From NCBI GenBank assembly GCA_002425185.1, contig DILT01000013.1, forward strand, positions 612,221 through 676,220: a stretch of 64,000 nt of DNA. Reading direction: 5' to 3'. Numbering within the stretch: the stretch's first letter is position 1; each line of letters opens with the position of its first letter. The DNA comes from Flammeovirgaceae bacterium UBA5585 (GTDB lineage Bacteria > Bacteroidota > Bacteroidia > Cytophagales > Cyclobacteriaceae). Below the pieces are notes generated by a model that saw only the letters and a list, made by a program, of their open reading frames with translations, searched no databases and was not told the DNA's origin. The position numbers and the translations under genes were made by a program. Shown here piece after piece: positions 33,904 to 42,904 of the stretch.

Positions 33904-35043
33904 ATGAATTTTCAACTCACCGAAGAACACCTGAGTGTTCAGCAAGCTGCACACGATTTTGCTCAAAATGAATTATTACCCGGTGTAATCGAACGCGATA
34001 CGGAACAAAAATTTCCTTCGGAACAAGTTAAGAAAATGGGTGAGCTCGGCTTCATGGGCATGATGGTCGATCCGAAGTACAACGGTGGAGGCATGGATAC
34101 GATCTCGTACGTATTAGCGATGGAAGAAATCTCAAAGATTGATGCATCGGCTTCGGTGTGTATGTCGGTTAATAATTCATTGGTGTGCTGGGGATTGGAG
34201 AAATTCGGAACTGAAGAACAGAAGGAAAAATATCTTAAACCATTGGCTTCAGGCCAGATCATTGGTGCATTTTGTCTTTCTGAACCGGAAGCCGGATCGG
34301 ATGCCACCAGTCAGCGTACAACTGCAGAAGATAAAGGGGATCACTATTTACTCAACGGAACTAAAAACTGGATAACCAACGGTAATAGCGCCAGTGTGTA
34401 TATCGTAATTGCACAAACCGATGCGGCTAAACGCCACAAGGGAATTAATGCATTGATTGTTGAAAAGGGAATGTCCGGTTTTGTAGTTGGTAAAAAGGAA
34501 GATAAGATGGGTATTCGCGGATCGGATACACATTCACTTATGTTCACCGATGTGAAGGTGCCAAAAGCCAATCGTATTGGTGAAGATGGTTTTGGTTTCA
34601 CGTTTGCAATGACAACCCTTAATGGCGGCAGGATTGGTATTGCTGCACAAGCACTCGGTATTGCATCCGGTGCCTATGAGTTTGCACTAAAATATTCCAA
34701 GGAGCGTAAAGCTTTCGGAAAACATTTGTCGGAGCACCAGGCTATACAATTTAAGTTGGCTGAAATGGCCACCAAAATTGATGCAGCCCGGTTACTGGTA
34801 TGGCAGGCAGCATACCTGAAAGATCAGGGAAAGGATTTTGTAAAAGCTGCAGCACAGGCAAAACTCTTCGCCTCACAAATTGCACAAGAGGTAACCACCG
34901 AAGCAGTTCAGATTCATGGTGGCTATGGATACGTAAAAGAATTTCATGTTGAGCGCCTGATGCGCGATGCAAAAATCACACAGATATACGAGGGCACAAC
35001 AGAAATTCAGAAGCTGGTAATATCAAGGGAGCTTCTAAGGTAA
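33904..35043 (+). CDS. Acyl-CoA dehydrogenase, short-chain/butyryl-type
   Basis: 379 residues, three-domain acyl-CoA dehydrogenase. The signatures GAFCLSEPEAGSDA (about 119-132) and QIHGGYGYVKEFHVERLMRDAKITQIYEGTTEIQ near the end are intact; the Glu in YEGTTE is the catalytic base of the butyryl/short-chain type. It oxidises acyl-CoA to the enoyl-CoA with FAD. It is a single-gene unit with terminators on both sides; no electron-transfer flavoprotein genes are near. Confidence 0.93.
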   Translation: MNFQLTEEHLSVQQAAHDFAQNELLPGVIERDTEQKFPSEQVKKMGELGFMGMMVDPKYNGGGMDTISYVLAMEEISKIDASASVCMSVNNSLVCWGLEKFGTEEQKEKYLKPLASGQIIGAFCLSEPEAGSDATSQRTTAEDKGDHYLLNGTKNWITNGNSASVYIVIAQTDAAKRHKGINALIVEKGMSGFVVGKKEDKMGIRGSDTHSLMFTDVKVPKANRIGEDGFGFTFAMTTLNGGRIGIAAQALGIASGAYEFALKYSKERKAFGKHLSEHQAIQFKLAEMATKIDAARLLVWQAAYLKDQGKDFVKAAAQAKLFASQIAQEVTTEAVQIHGGYGYVKEFHVERLMRDAKITQIYEGTTEIQKLVISRELLR

Positions 35044-35077
35044 AAGAAAGGGTCTGAATTTTTCAGACCCTTTCTTT
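35043..35077. terminator. Bidirectional terminator between convergent genes
   Basis: 16-bp perfect arms (AAAGAAAGGGTCTGAA and its complement) around TTT. It lies between the acyl-CoA dehydrogenase and the peptidase, with A/T runs on both sides. Confidence 0.9.
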
Positions 35078-36298
35078 TTAGAACGTAACGGAGAGTGTTA
35101 TCACCTCAGTTCCACGCTTAAGCTTCACCGGAATGGTTTGCCCTTTATCAAACTTACCCAACGCACCCATGTAATCCTGAATGTCTTTAATGGTTAAATC
35201 ACCCATCTGAATAATAATATCCCCGGTTTGTATGCCGGCTTTTTGCCCGGGTCGCCCTTCGGTAACACCATCAACTTTTACACCATCCCCCTCACTCGTA
35301 TAACTGGGCATTACACCAAGCGTTACTTTAAATGCCGAACGACTCGCCATGGGCTTGGCCTTGGTGGTGAGAAAGGTAAGTTTAGGTTCCTTGTCCAAAC
35401 TATTTATCACTTCAGCTATAAGGTTCAGCACATTTACCTGACCGGCATAGTTTATTTTATCCCAGTCGTCCGTAGGCTTGTGATAATCGCCATGAGCACC
35501 TGTAAAAAAATGGAGCACGGGTATATTTTTTAAATAAAATGAAGTGTGATCGGAGGGACCAATACCCGATGAGTCAGTTTTTATTTTCAGTGTTTCTGTT
35601 TCAAGTTTCTTTAGCAAAGGTTCCCACACCGGACTGGTTCCCGTACCGTTTACAACCACTGTATTGGTTTGCGGATCCAATCGGCCAATCATATCCATGT
35701 TAATCATGTAATTGACTTGCTCCAGGTTGATGGTAGGGTTCTCTGTAAAATACTTTGATCCGTAAAGTCCAAGCTCTTCACCCGAAAAACACAGAAACAG
35801 GAAATTATTTTTCTCCTTAACCTTATTGCTGCTGAAGTACCGCGCCAGCTCCAAAACGCCAGCAACTCCCGAAGCATTGTCATCTGCACCATTGTGAATT
35901 TTCCCAGCCGGATTGGCATCCAAAGAATTTCCGAATTCGCCAATGCCTAAATGGTCGTAATGGGCACCAATAATAATAGTATTGGCAGCTTTGTTATTGA
36001 GATAGGCTACAATGTTGTGCGCGGTTCCTGGTGCACCTTCACCGTGTGCTCCGCTTTTAAATTCAAAAGTCTGCAAATAGTTTTTGGACTTGCCTGTGGA
36101 CTTTAGTTTCAATTTTTTGAATTCATTTTCAATGTATGTTGCGGCCATGCGCTCACCTTCGGTACCCGTTCCCCGGCCTTGTAGCGAATCGCTGGCGAGT
36201 ATCTTTATATGCTTACGAATAGTTGCCTCATTAAACTGTTGTGCCTGAAGCGTAAAGGCCAGCAGGTACAGCGCAAATAGTGTTGAAATATTTTTCAT
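35078..36298 (-). CDS. Exported M28 family metallopeptidase with C-terminal PDZ domain
   Basis: 406 residues. Signal peptide about 1-19 (ending LQAQ). The M28 domain has all zinc-site motifs: IIGAHYDHLG, HNGADDNASGVAG, FSGEELGLYGS, NMDMIGRL and GIGPSDHTSFY (about 100-260). A PDZ domain occupies about 325-400 (GRPGQKAGIQTGDIIIQMGD). It is probably a periplasmic or surface aminopeptidase. Confidence 0.9.
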   Translation of the reverse strand: MKNISTLFALYLLAFTLQAQQFNEATIRKHIKILASDSLQGRGTGTEGERMAATYIENEFKKLKLKSTGKSKNYLQTFEFKSGAHGEGAPGTAHNIVAYLNNKAANTIIIGAHYDHLGIGEFGNSLDANPAGKIHNGADDNASGVAGVLELARYFSSNKVKEKNNFLFLCFSGEELGLYGSKYFTENPTINLEQVNYMINMDMIGRLDPQTNTVVVNGTGTSPVWEPLLKKLETETLKIKTDSSGIGPSDHTSFYLKNIPVLHFFTGAHGDYHKPTDDWDKINYAGQVNVLNLIAEVINSLDKEPKLTFLTTKAKPMASRSAFKVTLGVMPSYTSEGDGVKVDGVTEGRPGQKAGIQTGDIIIQMGDLTIKDIQDYMGALGKFDKGQTIPVKLKRGTEVITLSVTF

Positions 36299-36366
36299 GA
36301 TGGATAAGAATATGCCGCAAGATACAGCAGCCGAATCCTAAATTTATACACGTACAGGTTTAAAAA

Positions 36367-37527
36367 GTGATAAATTCGGGCATGGCTTACCGGGTTGATT
36401 TATTTGCCGTGTTTATTTTTCTGGGCTTGGTACAAGCGGTTTTTCTTACCTTATTTTTTTTCTCAAAGGAGAACAGAATCCGGCAGTTCAATGTCATGTA
36501 TGGTTTGCTGTTAATCGCCATTGTGGCTTGTTTATTGGAGATTTTTTTGATGTACACCGGGTACATCATTCATATATTACACTTGGTAGATTTCTCGGAA
36601 CCTTTTGCACTGGCAATCGGACCACTTCTTTATTTGTTTGTGGTTGCCATGGCAAAAGGGCAGGTAAGCAAGCAATCCATGGCACTGCATCTCATTTTTC
36701 CGGTTGTCTATGCCCTGTTCATGATACCGTTTCTCCTTTCATCGGTTGACGTAAAGTATAATGCCTGGGTGGCTGCCTACCATCCCGGCTTACCTTTTCG
36801 TGAAGTCACCCAGCAGTTTGATCCCTGGATGTTCATCCTAACCGAATGGCATACTGAGCTGGTATTGATTAGTTTGTTTTTTTACCTGGCATTATGCGGT
36901 GGTATAATTTCGAGATCATTCAGAGAGAAAAAGGAATCTTTCTTCAGGTCGGAATCGGCTACTTTGAAAACGCTCAGGAGTGGTGTGCTGCAAATGACGG
37001 CCTTTGCCATACTTATCGTGATTGTGAAGTTGTTCAACGTAGATGATACTGGCGATCACTTATTTGCTGCCTTTGGCTCGCTCATTATCTATTCCACCAG
37101 TTTTTCGGTAATGAAAGGATCTGGTTTCTTTAAGCAAACCTCACTGAACGAACAATTGAAGTATAAAAACTCCTCACTTACGGCAAACCAGCAGGAAGTG
37201 TTGTTGACAAAGCTTAAGAAAATCATGGTAGATGAAAAACCCTATTTGCGATCGGATTTTTCCCAACCTGACCTGGCCAAAGCCTGTGGAATTTCGGTGC
37301 ACCAGGTTTCGCAGGTTATTAATGATGGATTGGGCAAAAATTTTTTCGAATGGGTGGCTGGTTACAGGGTAGAAGAAGCCAAAAAATTGTTAATCGATAG
37401 ACCCAACATTAAAGTAGAAGAAATTGCTGAACAGGTTGGCTATAATTCAAAATCTTCCTTTAATACAGTGTTTAAGAAGATTACGGGTAATACACCATCG
37501 GAATACCGAACCATGAACACAAAATGA
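36367..37527 (+). CDS. AraC family transcriptional regulator with N-terminal membrane domain
   Basis: 386 residues. Six or seven hydrophobic segments fill residues 8-250; the AraC-type double helix-turn-helix is at about 295-383 (LAKACGISVHQVSQVIND, then VEEIAEQVGYNSKSSFNTVFKK). This architecture suggests a membrane-embedded sensor whose DNA-binding part faces the cytoplasm. The start may be the GTG at 36367 or the ATG at 36382; both retain all domains. The zinc alcohol dehydrogenase gene follows after 27 bases and is a likely target or co-transcribed gene. Confidence 0.85.
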   Translation: MINSGMAYRVDLFAVFIFLGLVQAVFLTLFFFSKENRIRQFNVMYGLLLIAIVACLLEIFLMYTGYIIHILHLVDFSEPFALAIGPLLYLFVVAMAKGQVSKQSMALHLIFPVVYALFMIPFLLSSVDVKYNAWVAAYHPGLPFREVTQQFDPWMFILTEWHTELVLISLFFYLALCGGIISRSFREKKESFFRSESATLKTLRSGVLQMTAFAILIVIVKLFNVDDTGDHLFAAFGSLIIYSTSFSVMKGSGFFKQTSLNEQLKYKNSSLTANQQEVLLTKLKKIMVDEKPYLRSDFSQPDLAKACGISVHQVSQVINDGLGKNFFEWVAGYRVEEAKKLLIDRPNIKVEEIAEQVGYNSKSSFNTVFKKITGNTPSEYRTMNTK

Positions 37528-37554
37528 ATTTTTAAACATGATTTTTGAAATACT

Positions 37555-38607
37555 ATGATAACGACAAATGCTTATGCAGCCTTCAGTTCAAAGAGCCCAC
37601 TTGCCCCTTATTCTTTCGAACGAAGGGAACCCCGGCCCAACGATGTACATGTAGAAATTCTCTTCTGTGGTGTTTGCCACAGTGACTTACACCAGGTGCG
37701 CGATGAGTGGGGAGGTTCGATGTATCCCATGGTGCCCGGCCATGAAATTGTTGGTCGCGTGGTGAACGTTGGTTCAGCGGTTACGCGTTTCAAGGCAGGC
37801 GATCTGGCAGCGGTAGGGGTAATTGTCGATTCATGCCGAACTTGTTCAAATTGCAAAAACCACCTTGAGCAATACTGCGATGAAGGCCCAACCGGAACCT
37901 ACAATGCCTATGAACGTGATGGTAAAACGCTGGCCCAGGGAGGATACTCCACGCACATTGTAACCGATGAGCGTTTTGTTTACCGGATTTCGGATAAACT
38001 TAACTTGGCCGGTGCCGCACCCTTGTTGTGCGCGGGTATTACAACGTACTCACCGTTACGGTTTGCCGGTGTCACCAGCGGTATGCGTGTGGCGGTGGTT
38101 GGCCTGGGCGGACTTGGGCACATGGGGCTGAAGTTTGCACATGCTTTTGGCGCGGAAGTGACCTTGGTAAGTTCTTCACCCGGAAAAGAAGCTGATGCCA
38201 GGCGATTAGGCGCACACAGCTTTCTCCTGTCAACCAACAAGGATCAGATGAAAAAATTTAGTGGTTACTTCGATGTAGTGTTGAATACCGTATCGGCCAA
38301 CCACGACTATGCTCCTTACCTGAAGTTGCTGGGTATGAATGGTCGTATGATGGTGGTGGGTCTTCCGGCTGAAGAACCGCGTGTTGATCCGTTTGACTTG
38401 TTGAAAAACAGAAGAAGCATCACGGGATCCATGATTGGCGGAACAAATGAGACCCAGGAGATGCTCGACTTTTGCGCTGAAAAAAATATTGTAGCCGATG
38501 TGGAAGTGATTCCAATTCAACAGATCAATGAAGCATTTGATCGGATGGTAAAAAGTGATGTGCGCTACCGGTTTGTAATTGATATGGCCTCACTCAAGAT
38601 TTTATAA
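37555..38607 (+). CDS. Zinc-dependent NAD(P) alcohol dehydrogenase, cinnamyl-alcohol-dehydrogenase type
   Basis: 350 residues. Catalytic zinc ligands lie in GVCHSDLH (Cys and His) and GHEIVGRV; the structural zinc site is the four-cysteine loop CRTCSNCKNHLEQYC. The cofactor motif is VVGLGGLGHMGLKFA. The sequence fits the CAD/YahK branch, which reduces a wide range of aldehydes with NADPH. It directly follows the AraC regulator. Confidence 0.92.
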   Translation: MITTNAYAAFSSKSPLAPYSFERREPRPNDVHVEILFCGVCHSDLHQVRDEWGGSMYPMVPGHEIVGRVVNVGSAVTRFKAGDLAAVGVIVDSCRTCSNCKNHLEQYCDEGPTGTYNAYERDGKTLAQGGYSTHIVTDERFVYRISDKLNLAGAAPLLCAGITTYSPLRFAGVTSGMRVAVVGLGGLGHMGLKFAHAFGAEVTLVSSSPGKEADARRLGAHSFLLSTNKDQMKKFSGYFDVVLNTVSANHDYAPYLKLLGMNGRMMVVGLPAEEPRVDPFDLLKNRRSITGSMIGGTNETQEMLDFCAEKNIVADVEVIPIQQINEAFDRMVKSDVRYRFVIDMASLKIL

Positions 38608-38647
38608 GTTGCATCAACGTGATTATGAAGATGTGAAATCAGGTAAC

Positions 38648-39340
38648 CTATAACTCAAACCACTCTACATACACCCCAAGCAGAATGTGCCAGATAAGGT
38701 AATGCCCCAGCCTCACGCTTAAAGAGGATAGAAACCCAGCGTGCTTAAAGTAAACGGCCTGCAGGAAATTCATTAAGAAACCAGTGAGCAGTGAGTAGAC
38801 AATAAACCAGATGTTTCCATCGGGTAATTGCTCAAGGGGTTCACGTAAAGCTGTTAGAATAGCCCCTACCCAGAAGATGGTCTGATAGTATTTTCCCTCC
38901 TTAAAGTGATTACCGATCAGAAGAAAAATGGTCATGGGGATAAGCCGGTAGAAAACCTCGACTTCAAATGCCCCCGACAAAAACAGGAAGATTGAGTACG
39001 GGAAAGGCTGGAGAAAGGGTGGCAATACCTGATACGGTTCAGGATGCATAATCACCTTGATGACAAGAACATCCAATAAGCCAAACCCAATACCGATGGC
39101 GGCAGGAATAAGAAACCGCGTTTTGGTTGTGATTTCTTCACTCCAGAATTCAGGTATGCCCGCTTTGGATTGAAAGAACAGGAAAGGGATGCCAATGGCA
39201 ACAATCAAAACGTTTGAAAATTCCCAGACTCTAAGAAATGAATAATCATGTATGATGGCCCGTCCATAAAAAATACCACTAACACTAATAATCAGCAGGG
39301 CGCAATACGTGATGAGGTTTTGTCTGTGGGGTGTTTTCAT
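38648..39340 (-). CDS. CPBP-like (Abi) intramembrane protease homologue, divergent
   Basis: 230 residues, about seven hydrophobic segments. The stretch FEVEVFYRLIP resembles the EExxxR motif of the CPBP family, with the second Glu and Arg kept and the first Glu replaced by Val. RLGHYLIWHILLG near the C-terminus could supply the histidines of the later motifs. The assignment is tentative because of the changed first motif. Its 5' end is 84 bases from the divergent Crp/Fnr gene. Confidence 0.45.
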   Translation of the reverse strand: MKTPHRQNLITYCALLIISVSGIFYGRAIIHDYSFLRVWEFSNVLIVAIGIPFLFFQSKAGIPEFWSEEITTKTRFLIPAAIGIGFGLLDVLVIKVIMHPEPYQVLPPFLQPFPYSIFLFLSGAFEVEVFYRLIPMTIFLLIGNHFKEGKYYQTIFWVGAILTALREPLEQLPDGNIWFIVYSLLTGFLMNFLQAVYFKHAGFLSSLSVRLGHYLIWHILLGVYVEWFEL

Positions 39341-39424
39341 CAGGGCAACTTTGGTTGTTCTATTTCTGCATTTCTATGGCTTTTTTGCTCAGTCTATACA
39401 ATTATTTCTACTTCGAAAGGAGTA

Positions 39425-39991
39425 ATGAATCCGATTAGCAGTATACTAAATCAACTTCATCCACTTACGGCAGAAACCGCGGAAGGTTTGGATTTAATTC
39501 AAAAAAGGAAATTTTTCAGGAAAGGCGATATGTTGGTGCGTGTTGGGCAGGTGCCTCAGCATTTTTATTTTGTTGTAAAGGGCCTGGCCCGCGTTTATTA
39601 CAATCGGAAAGGCAAAGACATTACCGATTATTTTGCAATTGATAATCAGTTTATCGGGGCATTGCCTGCTTTGTTTACACAACAGCCATCGCATAAGGCA
39701 ATTGAAGTGCTGGAGGACTCTGACGTCATCTATTTTTCGTATAGTGCTTTTGATAAACTCTGCGAGCAGCATTATGACCTGGAGCGTGCAGCACGAAAAA
39801 TGGCCATCATCGGAATGTTAGAAGGTCAACATCGAATCGAAAGTATCCGGTTTCTTTCAGCCAAAGAACGCTATGAAGAATTGGAAAAGCTCTATCCCGG
39901 AATTACCAATCGTGCGCCTCTGAAACACATTGCTTCCTACCTTGGAATTACTCAGGTAAGCATCAGCCGTATCAGGGCCGGTAAACAATAA
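39425..39991 (+). CDS. Crp/Fnr family transcriptional regulator
   Basis: 188 residues from the ATG at 39425; the frame is open further upstream but only this start gives a normal cyclic-nucleotide-binding domain N-terminus. The cNMP-binding-like barrel is at about 20-115 (FFRKGDMLVRVGQVPQHFYFV) and a helix-turn-helix at about 165-185 (HIASYLGITQVSISRIR). No iron-sulphur cysteines are visible. Regulators of this type often control an adjacent gene; the FAD monooxygenase 53 bases downstream is the candidate. Confidence 0.85.
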   Translation: MNPISSILNQLHPLTAETAEGLDLIQKRKFFRKGDMLVRVGQVPQHFYFVVKGLARVYYNRKGKDITDYFAIDNQFIGALPALFTQQPSHKAIEVLEDSDVIYFSYSAFDKLCEQHYDLERAARKMAIIGMLEGQHRIESIRFLSAKERYEELEKLYPGITNRAPLKHIASYLGITQVSISRIRAGKQ

Positions 39992-40044
39992 TCTTTTTAA
40001 CATATGTAAAGCCCACGGTCATGCCTAATCCGTATAGGGTGGTA

Positions 40045-41184
40045 ATGAACAATACTATTCTGATACTGGGTGGTGGTATAGCCGGGCTTACCACCGCTAT
40101 TGCACTTCAGCGCAAGCACATTGATTTTATGGTTTTTGAAGCCGTTCCTGAAATTACGGCTGTCGGGTCGGGTATAAGCCTGGCCGGAAATGCCATGCAG
40201 GCTTTGGAGAAACTAAGTGTGGCTGATGATGTGAAGGCTCATGGGCATTTGATTACCTCCATGATCATTCAGGATGAAAAAGGGAACTACCTGTCAGCAC
40301 TTGATACCCGAAAGTTTATTGAAGAGCACGGCATGTATAATGTCGCAATCCATCGTGGCGATTTACATAAGGTGCTGCTGAAGAATATTCCAACTGAAAA
40401 AATACTTACAGGAAAGAAAGCTGTCAGGATTCAGGAAAAGGCAGATGGTGTTGTGGTAATGTTTGCCGATGGATCGGAACAACAAGGTGCTGCCGTGATT
40501 GTTGCCGAGGGTATTCATTCTGCTATTCGTAAGCAATTACTTCCCGATTCACAACCTCGTTATTCTGGTTATACCTGTTGGCGTGGCGTTACAGAAAACC
40601 AATGGGGCATCACTCAACAGGCTATTGAAACCTGGGGCCCTGCCGGCAGACTTGGTTATGTGCCCATAGGCAACAACAACGTGTATTGGTTTGCCTGCAA
40701 GAATGCTCCACAACTGGACGAACGCATGAAGAATTTCACGATTTCAGATTTGGTAAAGAACTTTAATGGGTATGCACATCCCATTCCCGAAATTATTTCC
40801 AGTACGCCACCTGAAAATCTCATTTGGAGTGATATCTCTGATCTTAAGCCCATTTCCAGATTTGCATTCAATCGTGTTTTATTGATAGGTGATGCTGCCC
40901 ATGCAACAACACCTAATCTTGGTCAAGGTGCCTGCCTTGGAATTGAAGATGCTCTCCTTGTTGCTGAAGAGTTAAGCCAACAAAATGATCCGGTTGTTGC
41001 GTTCAAATCGTTTGAATTAAAACGTCTTGATCGCGCCCACTTCATTGTCAACACCAGTTACCGTTTAGGTAAAATCGCCCAGGTAGAAAATAAAATACTG
41101 GCTGGTATTCGTAACTTTCTGGTTAAACTTACTCCGCAACATGTAAATGAGAAGCAGGTTGCCAAGGTGCTAAATATTGCCTGA
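40045..41184 (+). CDS. FAD-dependent aromatic/TetX-like monooxygenase
   Basis: 379 residues from the ATG at 40045, preferred over 40021 because the FAD motif ILGGGIAGLTTAIALQ then sits close to the N-terminus as usual. Further class A flavoprotein monooxygenase motifs are DLHKVLL (DG-like region) and RVLLIGDAAHATTPNLGQGACLGIEDA (GD motif). It hydroxylates an aromatic or polyketide-like compound using NAD(P)H; substrate unknown. It follows a Crp/Fnr regulator. Confidence 0.85.
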   Translation: MNNTILILGGGIAGLTTAIALQRKHIDFMVFEAVPEITAVGSGISLAGNAMQALEKLSVADDVKAHGHLITSMIIQDEKGNYLSALDTRKFIEEHGMYNVAIHRGDLHKVLLKNIPTEKILTGKKAVRIQEKADGVVVMFADGSEQQGAAVIVAEGIHSAIRKQLLPDSQPRYSGYTCWRGVTENQWGITQQAIETWGPAGRLGYVPIGNNNVYWFACKNAPQLDERMKNFTISDLVKNFNGYAHPIPEIISSTPPENLIWSDISDLKPISRFAFNRVLLIGDAAHATTPNLGQGACLGIEDALLVAEELSQQNDPVVAFKSFELKRLDRAHFIVNTSYRLGKIAQVENKILAGIRNFLVKLTPQHVNEKQVAKVLNIA

Positions 41185-41217
41185 GCAAATAACTACTTCT
41201 TTCTTTCCTGCGTAAAA

Positions 41218-41239
41218 GGCAGTAACTAGGGCTACTGCC
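41218..41239. repeat. Short inverted repeat downstream of the monooxygenase
   Basis: GGCAGTA ... TACTGCC, 7-bp arms with an 8-base spacer, between two convergent genes. It may be a weak terminator; no T-run follows. Confidence 0.35.
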
Positions 41240-41280
41240 ATGACACCGATTTATTTGAGAAAGCTTCTCTCGAAACAAGA

Positions 41281-42750
41281 CTAGTTTTTGGGCAGCGTTT
41301 TTTCCAGGTCGGGCAACACAAATTTATCAAGCGGACTAGGTTGCTTCATCATCGCTTCAATGGCTTCGGTGGTGCGCGGTGCATACGATGACAAATGTTC
41401 GCAGCCGTTTTTCGTAATCAAGTAATCATCTTCAATGCGCACGGCAATACCCCACCACTTCGGGTCTTTGGTGGTGTTTTCCTGAATGTAAATACCCGGT
41501 TCAATGGTGATGGCCATATTTTCCTGAAGCACATCGTAATTGCCGCGGTCGTGTACATCCAACCCAATGTGGTGGCAACAGCCGTGCGGGTAGTATAAAT
41601 GCCGGTCAGTTTCGTTTTCAATAATGTTTAGTTCTTTCAACCCTTTGTTGATCACTTTAGCCGTAGCAGCATATAAATCGCTGAAAGAAGTTCCTGGTTT
41701 GCAAATCTTCATGGCTTCTTCCTGCGCGGCCAGCACCAGGTCATAAATCTGTTTTTGCTCCGGTGAAAATTTTCCGCTAACCGGTATGGTACGGGTAATG
41801 TCGGCTGTGTACCCATGGTACTCGGCACCAAGATCCATCAGAATTAATTCTTTGCTGGAGAGTGCAGGTTTATAGTTGTCAATGTAATGGAGTATACAAC
41901 CGTTATGTCCTCCGCCCACAATAGAAGGATAGCCGAGGTCTTCGGCCTGATATTTTTTAAACACATATTCATGTATGCCTTGTACTTCGCGTTCGCTCAT
42001 ACCGGGCTTCATGGCCTTCATTACTTCCACTTGCCCGATGCAGGAAATCATTACGGCTTTGCGTAGCAATTCAATTTCTTCTTTTGTTTTAATACCGCGT
42101 AAATCATTCATGATGCCGATGAGTGCGCGTGTGTTCAGGTTGTTTTGTGGCTGTTCGCGTTGCACGCTGAGCGCATCCTTGCGCGGGTAATTTACTTTCA
42201 CTTTAAACTGTTCGATCAAGTCATACAGGTCGCCTTTATCGCGGGCATCATCCCGAACATCGTTATGAAAATCAAGAAACAGAATTTGATCAAAGGATGA
42301 GAAGTCGATGTTGTAATCTTTAAAATCAGTATTGTTAAAGGCCTGTTCAAAGCCAAGTTGTTCTTTCGTGCCCAGATTTCCGAGCCTGCGCCCGGTCCAC
42401 ATTTCCATCATGGCGTTTTTGGGTTGTACAAAAACAATCTCGTCATACAACGCTCCGCCTGCGCCTTTCTGTTTGTCTTTAAAAATCAGTAACACGGTAT
42501 TGGGTTCACGGTAGCCGGTGAGGTAAAAGAAATCCGGATCCTGATGGTACACATAGTCCACATCGTTACTGCGGTTGCGCACGGCATTTCCAAAAAATAC
42601 AGCAACCGAATTGGCCGGTAATTTTTCACGAAGTTTTTGCCTGCGTTCCTTGTGCCACTCCTTGCTCAGGAAATCGGTTGGCATGTTGGGGTTTTGGGCG
42701 AGCAATGAAAAGCTGACGAAAAGCAGAAGAAGTATGAGGCATCGTTTCAT
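41281..42750 (-). CDS. Exported Xaa-Pro aminopeptidase (M24B, aminopeptidase P)
   Basis: 489 residues with a signal peptide (about 1-18, ending LLAQ). The aminopeptidase P N-terminal domain covers about 25-170 (NSVAVFFGNAVRNRSNDVDYVYHQDPDFFYLTG). The pita-bread catalytic domain has the dimetal ligands in LMDLGAEYHGYTADITRT, YPHGCCHHIGLDVHD, TIEPGIYI and VRIEDDYL. It removes N-terminal residues before proline, here probably in the periplasm. Confidence 0.92.
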   Translation of the reverse strand: MKRCLILLLLFVSFSLLAQNPNMPTDFLSKEWHKERRQKLREKLPANSVAVFFGNAVRNRSNDVDYVYHQDPDFFYLTGYREPNTVLLIFKDKQKGAGGALYDEIVFVQPKNAMMEMWTGRRLGNLGTKEQLGFEQAFNNTDFKDYNIDFSSFDQILFLDFHNDVRDDARDKGDLYDLIEQFKVKVNYPRKDALSVQREQPQNNLNTRALIGIMNDLRGIKTKEEIELLRKAVMISCIGQVEVMKAMKPGMSEREVQGIHEYVFKKYQAEDLGYPSIVGGGHNGCILHYIDNYKPALSSKELILMDLGAEYHGYTADITRTIPVSGKFSPEQKQIYDLVLAAQEEAMKICKPGTSFSDLYAATAKVINKGLKELNIIENETDRHLYYPHGCCHHIGLDVHDRGNYDVLQENMAITIEPGIYIQENTTKDPKWWGIAVRIEDDYLITKNGCEHLSSYAPRTTEAIEAMMKQPSPLDKFVLPDLEKTLPKN

Positions 42751-42904
42751 AAATAGTATTTTGATAAATAAACGATAAATTATCGTACCAGTAAAATGGA
42801 TTTAAATAGTATGATTTTAGCGCAATTTATAACGCATGTTTTAAAAAGCCCAGGCGAATTAATCCATGCGGATTTGCTACATTACAGAGCTAACCCCTTC
42901 AATT

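Noticed and set aside
39248..39424. Upstream extension of the Crp/Fnr reading frame
   Set aside because: It overlaps the divergent CPBP-like gene and adds a segment not found in Crp/Fnr proteins.
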